DNA of 64,000 nt from Volvox africanus (lineage: Eukaryota; Chlorophyta; Chlorophyceae; Chlamydomonadales; Volvocaceae): contig BSDZ01000079.1 of NCBI GenBank assembly GCA_030268105.1, positions 1,178,001-1,242,000 of the forward strand. Reading direction: 5' to 3'. A program made the position numbers and the translations under genes. Position 1 is the first letter of the stretch; each line of letters opens with the position of its first letter. Below are positions 22,727 through 34,934 of this stretch, one piece after another. The notes under the pieces were generated by a model. It saw only the letters and a list, made by a program, of their open reading frames with translations. It was not told the DNA's origin and did no database searches.

Positions 22727-25700
22727 ATGGGTGACAAAGAGGAATCGCCTTACCCTCCACGAACGGATGGCTACGTCGACTGCCTAAACAAGGTGCAAGA
22801 AGCTGCGTTGGACCACCTTTGCAAGCAGCTGCCATCTGCATTAGAGGGTTTGGCTGCAGAGAACGTGAGTCGGCGCTGCGCTAGAGCGTCGAGTGAAGGC
22901 ACACCGACAACTACGGTTCAAGATAATTTTTAATTACGCAGGTGTTATCAATTGACATAACGGAATCAATGATTTCATGCCTTCCAGCACACCACCCTCG
23001 CTCCAGCGAGTTTCTGTTATCGCCAGCCTTACAAGATAGATTAGTCAAATGATTAAGTATTGCCTGCACATAGCCTTCTATAGGATTAACCACTTTGATT
23101 ATGAGCTCCGTTGTCACTTTCAATGAGGTCTCTGGGCCCTGCCGGTCACCTGTGCACCATCATTGACCTGGCTAGATACGTGCCAGGGCCCGCACCTGCC
23201 CTACTTTACCCATCGAAAGTGCCCGCATCTCGTCCCTTTTCCTTATTCCTCCGATTCGACCTGCCTGTATTTTGGGTCAGACTATTCCCCGTATGTATCC
23301 CCTTGGCGTCCTGCAGCTAACACTATGGGGGGTTTCGCTGGCGGACCTCGCGAATGACCAGCACCAGGTTGGCGATTTCCAGCAGACAGGAAAGCCAGAA
23401 GCGGCGACTGACGGTGCTGAACTTGCTAAGCAGCAGCTGGATGCTGTATCTAAGGACCTGAAAGTCTTCTGGGAGCCCGGCCGCGCTCAGAAAGTTGTGC
23501 TCCTGAAGTTCCTGCGCGCACGGCAGTTTGACGTGCAGGCGGCACTCACTATGCTTGTTAACTGCCTCAAGGTGAGGTTTGCTGCTGAGCCGGCTATGGC
23601 ATTGAGTGAAACCATGAACTACAGGTGTAGGTTAATCGTCGCTGGCCGGTTGTCCGTGGGCAGCTGTCAATGTCTAGACCTGCTCAGTTCCCGTCTTGTC
23701 GGTAAGACAGGTATAGACTTCTACTTACCGTCAAGGAATGCAGCCGACTCGGGTTGGCACGCGTGGGAAAGACATCATGGCATTCGGCTCTTCTCCACAT
23801 GGCGAGGATGTTGCCGTGTGTTGAGCATTGTCCGCCCCGGATACGGCGCGTGCTCATTCCTATAAGCTTTCGTGCCCAATGCACCGCTTCTGGCTATTGA
23901 GTTTTGCTCAACACCACCGAACACTTACGCCGTCTACTGGTTATATGTTCTTGAATGCTGAGAACCGCTCTGCTATAAGGCAGCACCGGCAATTTCCAAA
24001 AGGACTCGTTCCGTGTCGTCATCCCGTAAGGCCTTTGCCATCCACTGGGTTTTGGTGTTTGCCTGCAGTGGCGGCGGGACTTCGATGTTGCGGGTTTACC
24101 ATCGGAAATGTTTCCACCGCAGCTGGCAGCTGCCGGGCAGCTGTCGGGCCGGGACCGGGCGGGGAACCCAGGTAGGCCGCAGGGAGTTTGTTCGTGAATG
24201 AGCCATTTTAGTAAACTAAATGTGTGCGTAGTGGATCATCAATTTACTGATGTTGCTAAGGTGGGCGGGCACTGGGAAGGTGCACTGGTCAGGTGACCTG
24301 ATGGGCGATGACTAGTAAGGCTTCTAAGGCAGTGATGGCTTAAGCTGAATTGTGAAGTCACCGCATGATCCTGACCGGCAGTCATATGGGGTACTCCAAA
24401 CACCGTGCCAACCTGTGGCCAGGGTAAGGTGTCGGATCAGGGAATATGGGGTTGCCCTTGCCCGTCGCCTATTCTTATCTTGGCGTCCATCACCCAATCA
24501 AGACTTGTCGGAATCCGAACTCTCGCAGTGACGTACAACTATTACGGTAGCGAGCTGGATCTGGGTTCAGTGTTCGGCAGTCCGGGCGGCGTGGCCACGT
24601 TTGTGAGATGGCGCGTGAAGCTGATGGAGCAGGCAGTGGGGCTGCTCGACTTTGAGGGCGGTTTTGAGCACGTGACGCAGGTTTGTGGACTCGGCATGTG
24701 CGCGCTGATGAACAATCCCATGAGCACACAGCAGCACAAAAGCGTGCGACCGACTTTTGATGACAACACAGAAACAGTTGCTCAGCATTGAGTCTATGTG
24801 ATTTTTTTGACAGGCATCGTAGTCATGGCCGGCAATCCAATACCCAACTGCGTCACACACCATCAGGACAATATCCGCATATCCTACAGAAGTGCGCACA
24901 GACGGAAGCGCTTGCTAGTGGGGATTAAGCGATGGTATTCTGCCACCAGATATTCACGGAAGAACTCATGGCAACTGCTGATGTTCTTTCGCTGACCTCG
25001 CACGGCGTACTTTCCGATTTACGACCAGGTGCACGACTATTCGGGGGCAGCCATGTTCGGGATGAACTCCCAAGTCAAGGCAGCCTCCCGGCAAATCATC
25101 AAGCTCTTTCAGGTAGGCGGCTGGCAAAGGGACATCTGTTCTGTTGCGGTACGCAGCAAGACTGCTTTCAGTACGCGGCAACTTTGCTGCTGTATGCAGT
25201 TTGGCAGGCAGTTAGCGCTCAGCTTTTAGACAGCCATCGTCCATAGTGTGTCTCCATGCCAGCGACAGCATGTACTTCATTCCATTCACCGCTCATGATC
25301 CGCCCCCTGTCCCCTTGCGTCCCCTGCTAGGATAACTACCCTGAGATGCTCTCCGCAAAACTCTTCCTCAACGTCCCACGGGTCATGGAATTCGTGTTTG
25401 GGATATTCTCCGCCTTCTGTGATGCCGCCACGCGCGCAAAATTTGTCATGGCGTCGCCAGCGCGAGCGCGCTCTGTGCTGTTGCAGTACATTGACCCTGC
25501 CCAAATGCCTTCGCGGTAAGGATTAAACTATGCCGGAATGAAATTGCCAACGTAGAGGAGTGTATTGGCTGATTTCTGGGTTTTGATGCCGCCTTCTACA
25601 CTGACCATTTGCCAGCTTGCATGCATATCCTGCACCAGACATTGTCTCGTGCTATCTCGGTTCCAATTCCCTTCTTCGCGCTACCCCGTACAATTTACTT

Positions 25701-27908
25701 TGAGCCCCGCTGTACTAATTGCATGGTCAGCGAAATGGCATAGAATCCTTCCCATCGTAGCCGTTCCCAGTTGCCATTCGATACAACGATTTTGAAACAA
25801 CTTGTAAAAGAACGTGCTGTGGCGCGTGTTGGGGTGGCTGTCCAGGTTCGGCGGCTTTCTGGAGACATGCTCTGTCCCACCAAACCGGGGCCGCGCAAAT
25901 TCGTTTTCTCATGGCAGCAAAAAGGCAAGTCCTTATCATCTACGAGTATTTTTCTGTGAGATGCTAAAGTGATCAATTGTGTTTGATGGGAGTTTTGCCT
26001 CCGCGCCGGCATGCGTGTTGCCGTAATGCTATTGGTAGTGCCGCACCTATGTCTCCTATATTTCCACGCGGCTGCTGTGTCCACGCTCAAACCGTAGGCT
26101 ACTTGACCCCGCGCAAAAATAATTGCTGCGGCATTACTTGCTGGTGGTTGCGAATCTGTGTCTTTGGCGCATTTCCATACAATCTCCTTTGTTAAGGGGA
26201 CCGCAGTTGGGATGGCTCCGCGCTAAGAGCTAAGAGCAGCGTATTGTTTGATTAGGTTGGTGACATGGTTAAGACGTGAGCCACGTGACCCTCTGCCTCT
26301 CACAGCTGATGTTGAAGCCTGGGGCGAGTTACGTCACATCTAAGCTGGTGGTCCCTGATAGTGAGGTGGTTTGGTGCTTCTGTACGACGGGACCCGAGAT
26401 CACTGTCTCTGTTCTGTTCAGGTAGGCGACAAAATCCTAGTTTAGTCCTAAGGCTCTTGGGCTCCTGGGCATTCCTAATGGTGGATATGTCAGGCGCAGC
26501 CGTGTGTTATGTGTTCAGGACATGGACAGAATGTGGTAAAGAGGAGGCCCATTCTTTATTTAGGACTCCTTATGCTAAACCTTAGCGCTCGACGACGATT
26601 GTAAATCCGTTGGACGAAGAATATGGCGAGCGCCCTCTTATGGAGGCGACGGCAGCACATCTTCGGTTGCCGAATGAGTCGTTAGGGAAATGCCTGCGGA
26701 GGACGGCATGTGAGGGGGGTATGACACGCCATGCGGCTTTTGCGATGTAGGTTTTATTTATCGCTGCTCGATAAGTTATATCTTCTCGCATCAACTATGC
26801 GCTAGGTTCAGTCCAGGATGAGCACCGCCGTGCGTTCTAGTGTTTTTTGCATGTACGGAACATCAATTGCGGTCTCTTTCAGGGGTGCTTCATTCCATTC
26901 CTGCCACAGACCACAGGATAACGGCGAGGCAGCCGCAGCAGCAGCCAGGCTGGGGGACTACGTGCCTGGCGCGGCACACCCCAACTCGCGGTACGGGGAC
27001 GCCCAGAACATCACCGAGTCCTTTCAAATGGCCATTTCAAAGGACGCAGGCTGCGGCCGGCTAGTCCTCGGGTAGGTTTGCTAGGTGCCCTTAACTCGCC
27101 GTGCATGAAGAGGTTTAGATCATATTTGGTCCGGAGTGGGAGGATAAGGCTTGCCCTTTGGGTTTTGCTTTCCTTTATAGCCTCACGCTGGGCTGTGGGG
27201 CCCAGGCCCATCGCAGCAGGATGTTGCGAAGGTGAACTACCATGTTAAGGTTGCGCATGCCATCGCAGCACATGTTCTACAAGCTAACTTTGCCTAGCCC
27301 TGCCCGCCTGCCCGTGTTCCCAGCGCCTGCTGCCTAGTTTCTGGCCGGCATATTACTCATATGGCATATTTTACTATAGCCGCCTCGTCTCCAACCCCAG
27401 GTGCTCGGGTGAGGTAGTGATGACGTTGGAGAACAAGGGCACCACCGGCTTTTTCACCAGCACGCAGCCTGTTACCGTGCATTACTCCTTGTTGGCTAGC
27501 GACGTTGGCCCTTTTGACAACAGCCAGGCGCTCCACCAGCGCTGTGGCCTGGGAGCCGAATGCAATCCTGACGCACCCCCCAGCGGCAACTTATTCAGTG
27601 GCCAGGCGCGCCCTCTGGACTGGCGCTCTCGCATGCAGAGCTATAAGTCAATGGGCTGCTCTTCCTTCGCCAGTAACGATGTGAACGGAGAGCCCAGCGC
27701 CATGGAGATGGCTGCAGCAGCGGCCGTCGCGGCAGTGGGGGGAGCACCGGGGTCACCGTGGGGTGGCAGCGACGCTTCAGGATCTCTGCCGCGGGCTCAA
27801 GGGCAGCAGGTTCATCCATCCGGAAACGGCTCGACGTCAGGGGTCGCTCCGGTGGCAACCAGCCGCTTTGCAACGGGAGGCCGAGGAGAGCGGGATGGTG
27901 TCGCCTGA
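22727..27908 (+). CDS. Sec14-GOLD (patellin-like) phospholipid-binding protein
   Basis: The product is a phosphoinositide-binding/transfer protein; plant patellins act in membrane trafficking and cell-plate formation. Ten exons join in phase to 602 codons plus TGA: 22727-22864, 23317-23571, 24069-24171, 24529-24680, 25029-25112, 25331-25515, 25846-25924, 26306-26421, 26883-27071 and 27401-27908. About residues 47-135 hold LTLWGVSLAD and VVLLKFLRARQFDVQAAL (CRAL-TRIO N-terminal helices), followed by WRRDFDVAGLP. The Sec14 fold runs to about 310, with VTYNYYG, DNYPEMLSAKLFLNVP and QYIDPAQMPSRFGGF. A GOLD-type beta-sandwich covers about 335-475 (PDSEVVWCFCTTGPEITVSV, then VMTLENKGT). The last 125 residues are Ser/Gly/Ala-rich. 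The intron after 25924 starts with GC (GCAAGT). The gene is divergent from the F-box/LRR gene. Confidence 0.88.
25925..26305 (+). other. GC-AG intron in the Sec14-GOLD gene
   Basis: The exon ends AAAAAG and the intron starts GCAAGT, the standard context for the minor GC-AG class. It ends CTCACAG at 26305. Both flanking exons keep phase, and no GT donor nearby would preserve the frame. Confidence 0.65.
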
Positions 27909-29655
27909 ACGGAGCGCGCTACAAGGAGAAGCTATCAGATTGAGCGATGAAGTGGTTATCAGTTCACTGAAGACTTGAAGGAAAATGAGGATGGAGTCGG
28001 GGTCTGGGGCTGCGCCGTGAGCAGATGCTTATCCATCAGGGAGCGTGCGTGAGGCAGTAACGAAGTATGGTCGTTCGCCATCGTGTGATGCAAGTCGCTA
28101 GGTTGGGGCGTCTGGTGCGGTCGGGGAACATAATTAGCGGCCCCGGTCGAAGGAGCTTACGGGCACTTATCGTGAAATGTGGTGTGTGGCTCATTGGGCC
28201 AAGATGCGCGGTCAGCACTCCTGCTGCGACATGGACTGGCACTGACAGTACACTCGCTCTTCAGTAGATGGAAGCCACATAACAGGTCAATATGATGCTC
28301 TTACAAGCGGATGTTTCTAACTGAATTTGTTCGATGCCTCATTGAGTGCTTGACGCAGATAGGTGGCCCTAGTTAGCTCGAAGGGGCAAAACGCTCGCAT
28401 TAATCCAATATTCATAACGAAAAGGAAGTGGTTAAGCATCAAAATTGTATTGTCGTAATTATATGTTGGGAGAATGATAGCATGGTCCCTATATTTGACT
28501 TGACCTTAATACATTCTCGGATCGGATCTGGCGACTGGGAGAGGTGTTGGCGCATAGCGTACCTGTTGTTGCTTGATAATGCTCGTACCCCTGGCAATAC
28601 CTTCATAATATCCACGTTGACTAGTTCTCGCAGGTTGCCTGGCTAAAGCATGCCACTTTCCTTGTTGGATTAGCGTGTCACTGTTATTGCATTGATGTGT
28701 TGCCTATACCTAGGAATGGGCGGGGTGTCATGTATGGCTATATTTGCACATCGTGGTATGTAGGTGTGGAATTCTCCTGAGCGCCGCAGGGATGACTACC
28801 ATACCTTGCTATGCACAGTTTGACGTGCCACTACGTTAAGTAGTGCGCACTGATGGAAATTGTCGATTTAAGCGAGTCAGACGGAGAGCGAATGTTACCG
28901 TCGCGCTTGTTAGGGACATGGATAAGTTTCCTACGGTTTCTGCAGTTCCACTGTCAATACCCTTTGGGAGCATCAAGCCCGCTCTGCAAAGTGGTTATGT
29001 GCTAAACTTTCTGTATGCTATATTTTATCTGTCATCAGTAGGTTCCCGGCAGAGGCGGAAGGGCAGTAGGATAGTGCATATGTTTGAAAGATTTGAACAG
29101 ACACGCCCCTAAGGTAGGCATGACTGAAGTGTAACCCCTCCAGTCAAGAAATTGACTATTGCCCATGTGATACATACTAAGCACGAACGTAGCAAGTTAC
29201 CTTATGGTTTTCCCGGGTTGTCTGCTGTCTTTCGTGCTACCGTCCGCTATATGAACGGCACCATGAATGCATCTATGACCCTGTTGCCATGAAAAGACAA
29301 GCTGACGAACTCCCAAACGAAATTACGAAATCTTGAAAAGCAGAGTAGCGGCCCTTAAGTCTGCGTCCAGGATGGCCCATACCAAGGAGCAAGCTTTCAA
29401 ATAGCTGTGACTTAAACGGCTCGGGTTGGCGAGTTTCCTATGACAGATTATATGATGTACCTGATCGCTGTTACAGTCATTTTATGCTTCCTTATTTTGT
29501 ACGGCGAAGCAGGAACCAAAGCATGGAAAGCATGACAGGTTCCAGACCGCGTACCATGAATATGTTCCTGACTTAAATGGAGTGCACCAGTGAAAACTTG
29601 GACATACATACAACTTAGCCTTACATGTGATACTAGTGCTCAAGGCACAATTAAA
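27909..29655. other. Spacer between Sec14-GOLD and POLD2, no gene recognised
   Basis: This 1.7-kb AT-rich region includes the 3' UTR of the Sec14-GOLD gene and the 5' flank of POLD2. A plus-strand frame at 28843-29112 (89 codons) has an internal ATG at 28918 but no recognisable motif, and I do not call it. A TGTAA near 29129 is far from the stop. Confidence 0.4.
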
Positions 29656-32600
29656 ATGTTGGACGTTGAGGGGCCGCAGAGTTCCCATAGGCTTACAGCA
29701 AGGTCAGGGGCCTTCCCTTATATTGTCGACGCTGAATATAAATCCTTTGAATGTAAGTAAATCCTCGGCTCTTTGCTGCTAGGTACGATGAGCTGCTGGC
29801 GCCTGTGACGTCGAAGGACAACGACCCTAATTTTTACAGAGCTTCAGCGATCTATACGAACCTTGTAAGTACCAAGTAATTAAGTCCCGGAAATCGTGCG
29901 AGGATAATGCGTTGGACCGCTGTCTTATATTACTGAATTACTGCACTGCTGTCATGGCCGCATAGTTGTTGGCTGTCATAGCTCGGTAGTGATCTTTTGG
30001 TCACATATTGGCGGGGGGAGTTTGGGGAATGTGAAGCGGGTTTGGGGAGAGGCAACTCCTGCTGTGAGATTATCCTGCGCTCTGACACTCTTTTGCACTC
30101 GGGGCACTTTCGGCATGTAAATTATCAGGATGAGCGGTTCTGTGCAGCAAAGCGCACCTATGAGCGTCAGTATGCGCAGCTTTACTTTTCACGTCTGATG
30201 CTGCTAAAAGAGATTATGCGAGGACGGGTCCAGCAGCTTTGGCCGGGCATTCCAGGTGCGAACGACAGCAGCCGGGTATGTCCGCCATTTCATCGAGGAG
30301 TTATAAGATTTATAAGTAGATACGTACCGGTGAGCACTGCGCGAGCCATCGTGGCCTTCCCAGGACTGCTTGTCGTGGTCCTTGTCATGCAACATTTTGC
30401 ACTTTGGCTTCGCCGCTCCTGTCGCTGCCAATGGCCGCCAGCTTGTGGGGCTGTACGCTTTACCCTAAAGCAGGGCTAGTGGCAGACGCAATCCCACTGC
30501 ACTTGCTGCTTTAGTATGCAGTATTCTGGAGGTTCAAGAAAGCATGGAGGTGGCGGTCATTGGGACAATCTACAAGAACATGAAGTGAGTCGGCTCGTAT
30601 GTTTCCTCCGTGCATTTTACGTGTTTGTATGCGCCCTGCCCTTAGTTTGTGCGCCTTCATTCGTCTATCCTGTGGGCATTTACTGTGCCTAAGAAATCCG
30701 AGGATGCAAACCTGGCTGCAATCCGGCCGCCGGACCCAGGCACTGGTCTGATTCACGCCTTGGCAGACCACTTTACACACGGATCCGTGCCATGCCATAA
30801 CCGCGGCAGCAATCCGCGCTGTTGCATATGGTCACTGTGTTGAGCCCGGATGCTCCTTCTGCCTGCTAATGTTCTCACCTCAGGCTCAAGCCGAGCATTC
30901 TAGATGAATATTCCAAGGATCGGGGCCTCAAGGCTGCCCTGGGCGCCTCCAACTTCTGCAGCGACAATGACAGTTTAGTGCTGGAGGATGAGGGCGCGCG
31001 TATGGTGCTCAGCACCCCACCTGCTCTAGCAGCGGGTACATCCTCATCGGCGGGTGCTGATGAGCCTCTCAATGTGCAGGAGCTCGTTACCGGTTGGTGA
31101 GGGGACGGGATGCATCCTAGACTAGGGTGCCGGTCGTCCGGTTTGGTGGGTGTGCATCCTTAGTGTCAACTTCCTTGAGCTATTGTGGCCATTGTGGGGT
31201 CCGGTCCGGTTTCCGCTCTTGTCCATTTTCACGAGGTCCGATGGAAGAAAAGCCTTAGGTGCAAAAAGCCTTAGTTGACCACGTTTGGGGATGATGCTTT
31301 CACAAGTGGCAACAACTGCCACCGTCAGTGGGAGCGCATCTGCATTATATTGCTTTGCATGCCGTCGGCACCTGCATATTCGTTGTCCACTCCATCTTTC
31401 TTGATGGCTCTTACCTGCATGGCACTGTCTTTCTGCATTTCAGGGGCCGTAGTTGCGGTACGGGGCGTACATGAGGCAGGCGGCGACTTTCTGGTAAGCG
31501 CCGTCTGCTTTCCGGGCATGGCGCCAAATCCGCATCCCCCACCAGGGCCAGCGCTGGTGTCGCAGCAAACAACAGCTGTAGCGGCTGATGCGGCGCCCGG
31601 GGATAAGTACATTGCGCTCGCTTCAGGTTTATGCCTCGGAGGGTCTAAGGTGGACATGCTGAAGGTAAGTTGTACATGTACTATATAATGTTTTGCATAA
31701 AATATAATACTGTACAATGAACTGCACGGTCTATATCCTAGCCGAAATTTGTGTTGGGTTATGGGCTGACGAAATCATTCTGATGTCCCATCCTTTGAAT
31801 GAAGTATGTTTACAATATGACGGTGACGTTTGTGCACCTGCACTCTTTGCTCCAGATCCAACTGGCATTTGACTTCTTGACTGGCAACCTGGGTAGTCCG
31901 GTTGAACAGCAGCTCAGCGCGCAGGTGAGCTAATGCCAAGTGCGACTTGGGGAAAAGGGAAAAGCTACACTCATCCCTCGGAAGATACTATGCAAGATTG
32001 GCGGTAGTTGCGCATGTTGCGCAAGTCACCCTATCGGTACCTGTGCAGCAGGCCGAGTGAGCCGGGTCCCAACTATCTTACTGAGCTGCTAGAAAGCACG
32101 CTTTCGTGTTACCGTACCATACCTTTCATGAGCATTGTGCCATCTGGTGGGGAACAAGGAGCCCGTGAATCCACCCAGCTCCGAATGCGAGTTCCACTCC
32201 CCGGGTGCTGCTGTGATGAGGCCTTTCACTATGGCAGTGAAGCTGGCCATGCCTGGCCCCATTGGTAGATCATTGGATGCGGCGCCTTGACAGGTGATCA
32301 TAACGGAGGTTGATATGAGTGAGCCGCAGCAGCAAGTGCCATGTTCACAGCATTTGCCACTGCATCATCAACAACCACAGCAGCTGCCACAGACACAGAC
32401 GTAACCGCAATGGTAGCGGTAGCGACAACACCAGCTCATACAGCTGCGTCAGCATCTGCGGCTTCAGTGATGTCGCTTGTGACTGCATCGCTAGCAGCGT
32501 TTGTTGCTGTGGGAGTTGATACGGTGGCAAATGCTGTGAGAACGACTCCTGGAACAACAGCTGCAATGCCGCTGTTGTGGAGCCATCTTAGCTTCCATTG

Positions 32601-34358
32601 TGGCAACCTTCTGGGGTGCGATTGGGGGTCTGGAGCTCTCAGGGTCTCTTCGGGAGACCCCATTACGAATCAGGCCCCACTTTGGCCAGGCCAAACCGAA
32701 ACTCCGTGAGGCCAAGTTGAAGCTCCATGCTAAACATTCTTGATGTCCATTTCCGTCATTCGTGATGATCGCTTCTATGGAAAGATAGCTTTCTGTGCGA
32801 GTATCTCCTCTGATGCCAAAGGTACGCACGTAGAATGAGTCCCGCAATAAATAAAACCCTCTTTCCGGCGACAGATTGTTCGCCTTGTGATTGCTGGAGG
32901 GTGCATTGGACAGCTCGAAGCGCTCGCGGGCGGCGGCGTTGGCAGCGGCGCCTCCGGCAACGTATACAACCGCCGGGCCCAGGGTGCTGCACTGCAGCCT
33001 GTGCGTGACCTTGACCTCCTGTTGGCGGAGGTATCCGCAGGGATGCCCGTGGACTTGATGCCCGGAGCGGAAGACCCTGCCAACGTTGCGTTGCCACAGC
33101 AGCCTATGCACAGGTAGGTCACCTTTATGTAGGTATGCTTATGCTGCAGCGCTTGTGATTTTCCATTTAAAGTTCTCATGTAGTTCGCCTGAGATGAAGT
33201 CTCAGAGCGGGCAGAATCGTTGAATGCGCAAGTGGTAGAGTTCCGCCGCGTCAACGTGATGGAAAGGTGCCCACTGTGCCCATTGTGGAGTTTCCTTGCG
33301 TCCACTTTGGTTATAGCAGTAATGGTGCTGCCTTGTGCGATTTTCGGTAACCCTTGCATTGACCACTTGCAAGTATGAACCTCTTCTCTTAGCAAAGCGA
33401 AAGTGCCTTGCCGTGTGCGGACATAAATATGCACCCCGGTACGAAATCCTAACTGAAACGCGCCCGTACACACAAGCAGATATGCGCGCGCCATTTTGGG
33501 TGGCCTGTACGTTTCCCCACAGGTGCCTACTCCCTGCCTCTGGAATGCATCGCTCCTTCGTCCGCGCCACCAACCCCCACGAGTTTGAGTCTGATGGCGT
33601 CAGGTTCCTGGGTTGCAGCGGCCAGAATATTGACGACATGGCGAAATACTGCTCGATTCGAGACAGGTGTGCTGGAAGAAACAGAGATGATGGGTAGCGG
33701 CCGCATGGCGATCCTATTGCGATGGATGCAAGTTTGCGTTTCTGCCGGCATTAAGAGGGTTGGGACGCATTCGCACCAGTCGTGCTATTGCGGGCGGTGG
33801 GATTAACCGACGGGTAGTTAACCTAAAGTTACGAAACTTCCTATGCGCCTTCTTCAACGTTCGTGTTTTGCTTTGTCCTGCGGAGCTACAGCGGCCTTGG
33901 TTTGTTTCCTTTCCTCGTGCATCACTTCCATCCTGCTGGTGTCAAAGATGTTGAGCGACATAGATATTCACGGGCTTGTTTCTTAACTAATTATAGCATA
34001 ACGGCCCCTTTCTTCCTATTTCCGCGTGGGCTTTTCCTTCCGCAGACTGGACCTTATGGAGCGCATGCTTACGTACCGCCACATGGCCCCTACCGCCCCT
34101 GACACGCTCACCTGCTATCCCTTCCACGACAAGGACCCCTTCATTCTAGAGACCACCCCTCATGTCTACTTCGTCGGCAACCAGCCTGAGTTCGCCACAC
34201 GGCTTGTAGCTGGCATGTCGTCGTCATCGCTATCAGCAGGGCAGCTGGTGCGGCTGGTAGCTGTACCTAGTTTTGCCCGCACGGGAACGATCGTGTTGGT
34301 TAACCTGCGAACGCTGGCATGTCACCCAGTTCGATTTGACGCCAGCTTAGGGTTGTGA
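29656..34358 (+). CDS. POLD2: DNA polymerase delta small regulatory subunit (subunit 2, p50)
   Basis: This is the B-subunit of replicative DNA polymerase delta. It bridges the catalytic subunit to the other small subunits and has an OB fold plus an inactive phosphodiesterase fold. Ten exons join in phase to 506 residues and TGA: 29656-29702, 29783-29864, 30129-30255, 30515-30584, 30884-31092, 31444-31664, 31856-31924, 32875-33113, 33523-33666 and 34046-34358. Landmarks in order are RQYAQLYFSRLMLLK, VAVIGTIYKNMKLKPS, ILDEYSKDRGL, LVLEDEGARM, ALASGLCLGG, MPVDLMPGAEDPANVALPQQ, DGVRFLGCSGQNIDDM, APDTLTCYPF, DPFILETTPHVYFVGNQP and VLVNLRTLACHPV. The start at 29656 was chosen because that exon ends in phase 2 and gives a smooth N-terminus. 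Family length is about 440-470, so there is a modest N-terminal extension and insert. Confidence 0.93.
31925..32874 (+). other. Large POLD2 intron with a CAG/CCA-rich low-complexity patch
   Basis: This 950-nt intron separates the exons ending QLSAQ and beginning IVRLV. At about 32330-32545 it holds imperfect CAG/ACA/GCA triplet-rich sequence that keeps frames open on both strands. No similarity to POLD2 or another protein was recognised there. Confidence 0.5.
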
Positions 34359-34934
34359 GGACGAGGCGGTGTAGGCGTTTTGCATAGCACGTTCTGCAGC
34401 CTTTTCCGTTCGACCTATGGGCTTTTAGGGTTTTACCCTAAGAATCGGAATTTTTAGCTACCTTCTGATATACACTGTTCGAGTGCCACATATTTGGTCC
34501 GACCGATGCTAACCGATCTCGTCCTCTCCACTTGCAAAGCTACCAAACATTTTGCTCGTTCCCTCCTCTTATGTCAAAGTCACCGTTAAGCGCGACATCG
34601 CCGACCCATGGGTACTTGTCCTCCACAAGCACTAACATTAGGAACGTAAATCTTAACAAATGCCAACATAACGCATTCTTATATTTCATCTTTCAGCAAT
34701 CTCGTTTGAATAGTCTTGCGAGAAATGTTCCGATGTGACGTGATGGAACGAGAAATTGAGTCTTGAGACAAGCAAACGCTTCGTAACAAAATTCGTCTTG
34801 ACAATGTGCATGTACTAATCAAGCATTTTACCGCTTTACATATGTCATTACTTTGGGAAGTTGGTGATAGAGTCCTTCGGATTCAGAGCCTCTCACCCAC
34901 AACTTAGGTGTAGGCGTCGCATATTGTAAATAAT
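34359..34934. other. Spacer between POLD2 and the VHL-like gene
   Basis: These 576 bp hold the POLD2 3' UTR and the VHL-like 5' flank. TGTAA at 34925-34929 on the plus strand could be the POLD2 polyadenylation signal, but it sits only 5 bp before the next start codon. The tandem genes are therefore very close, or that signal is fortuitous. No exon was recognised. Confidence 0.4.

Noticed and set aside
28843..29112. 89-codon plus-strand frame between Sec14-GOLD and POLD2
   Set aside because: No motif, no convincing splice sites and no polyadenylation context; left as spacer.
29751..29783. POLD2 start codon split by a 30-nt intron (AT then G)
   Set aside because: The phase fits, but 30 nt is too short for an intron. 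The exon 29656-29702 gives a proper ATG, a GTCAGG donor and an 80-nt intron with the same phase.
32341..32709. 122-codon frame within the POLD2 intron
   Set aside because: It lies wholly within an intron required for POLD2 continuity and consists of Ala/Thr low-complexity from triplet-rich DNA.
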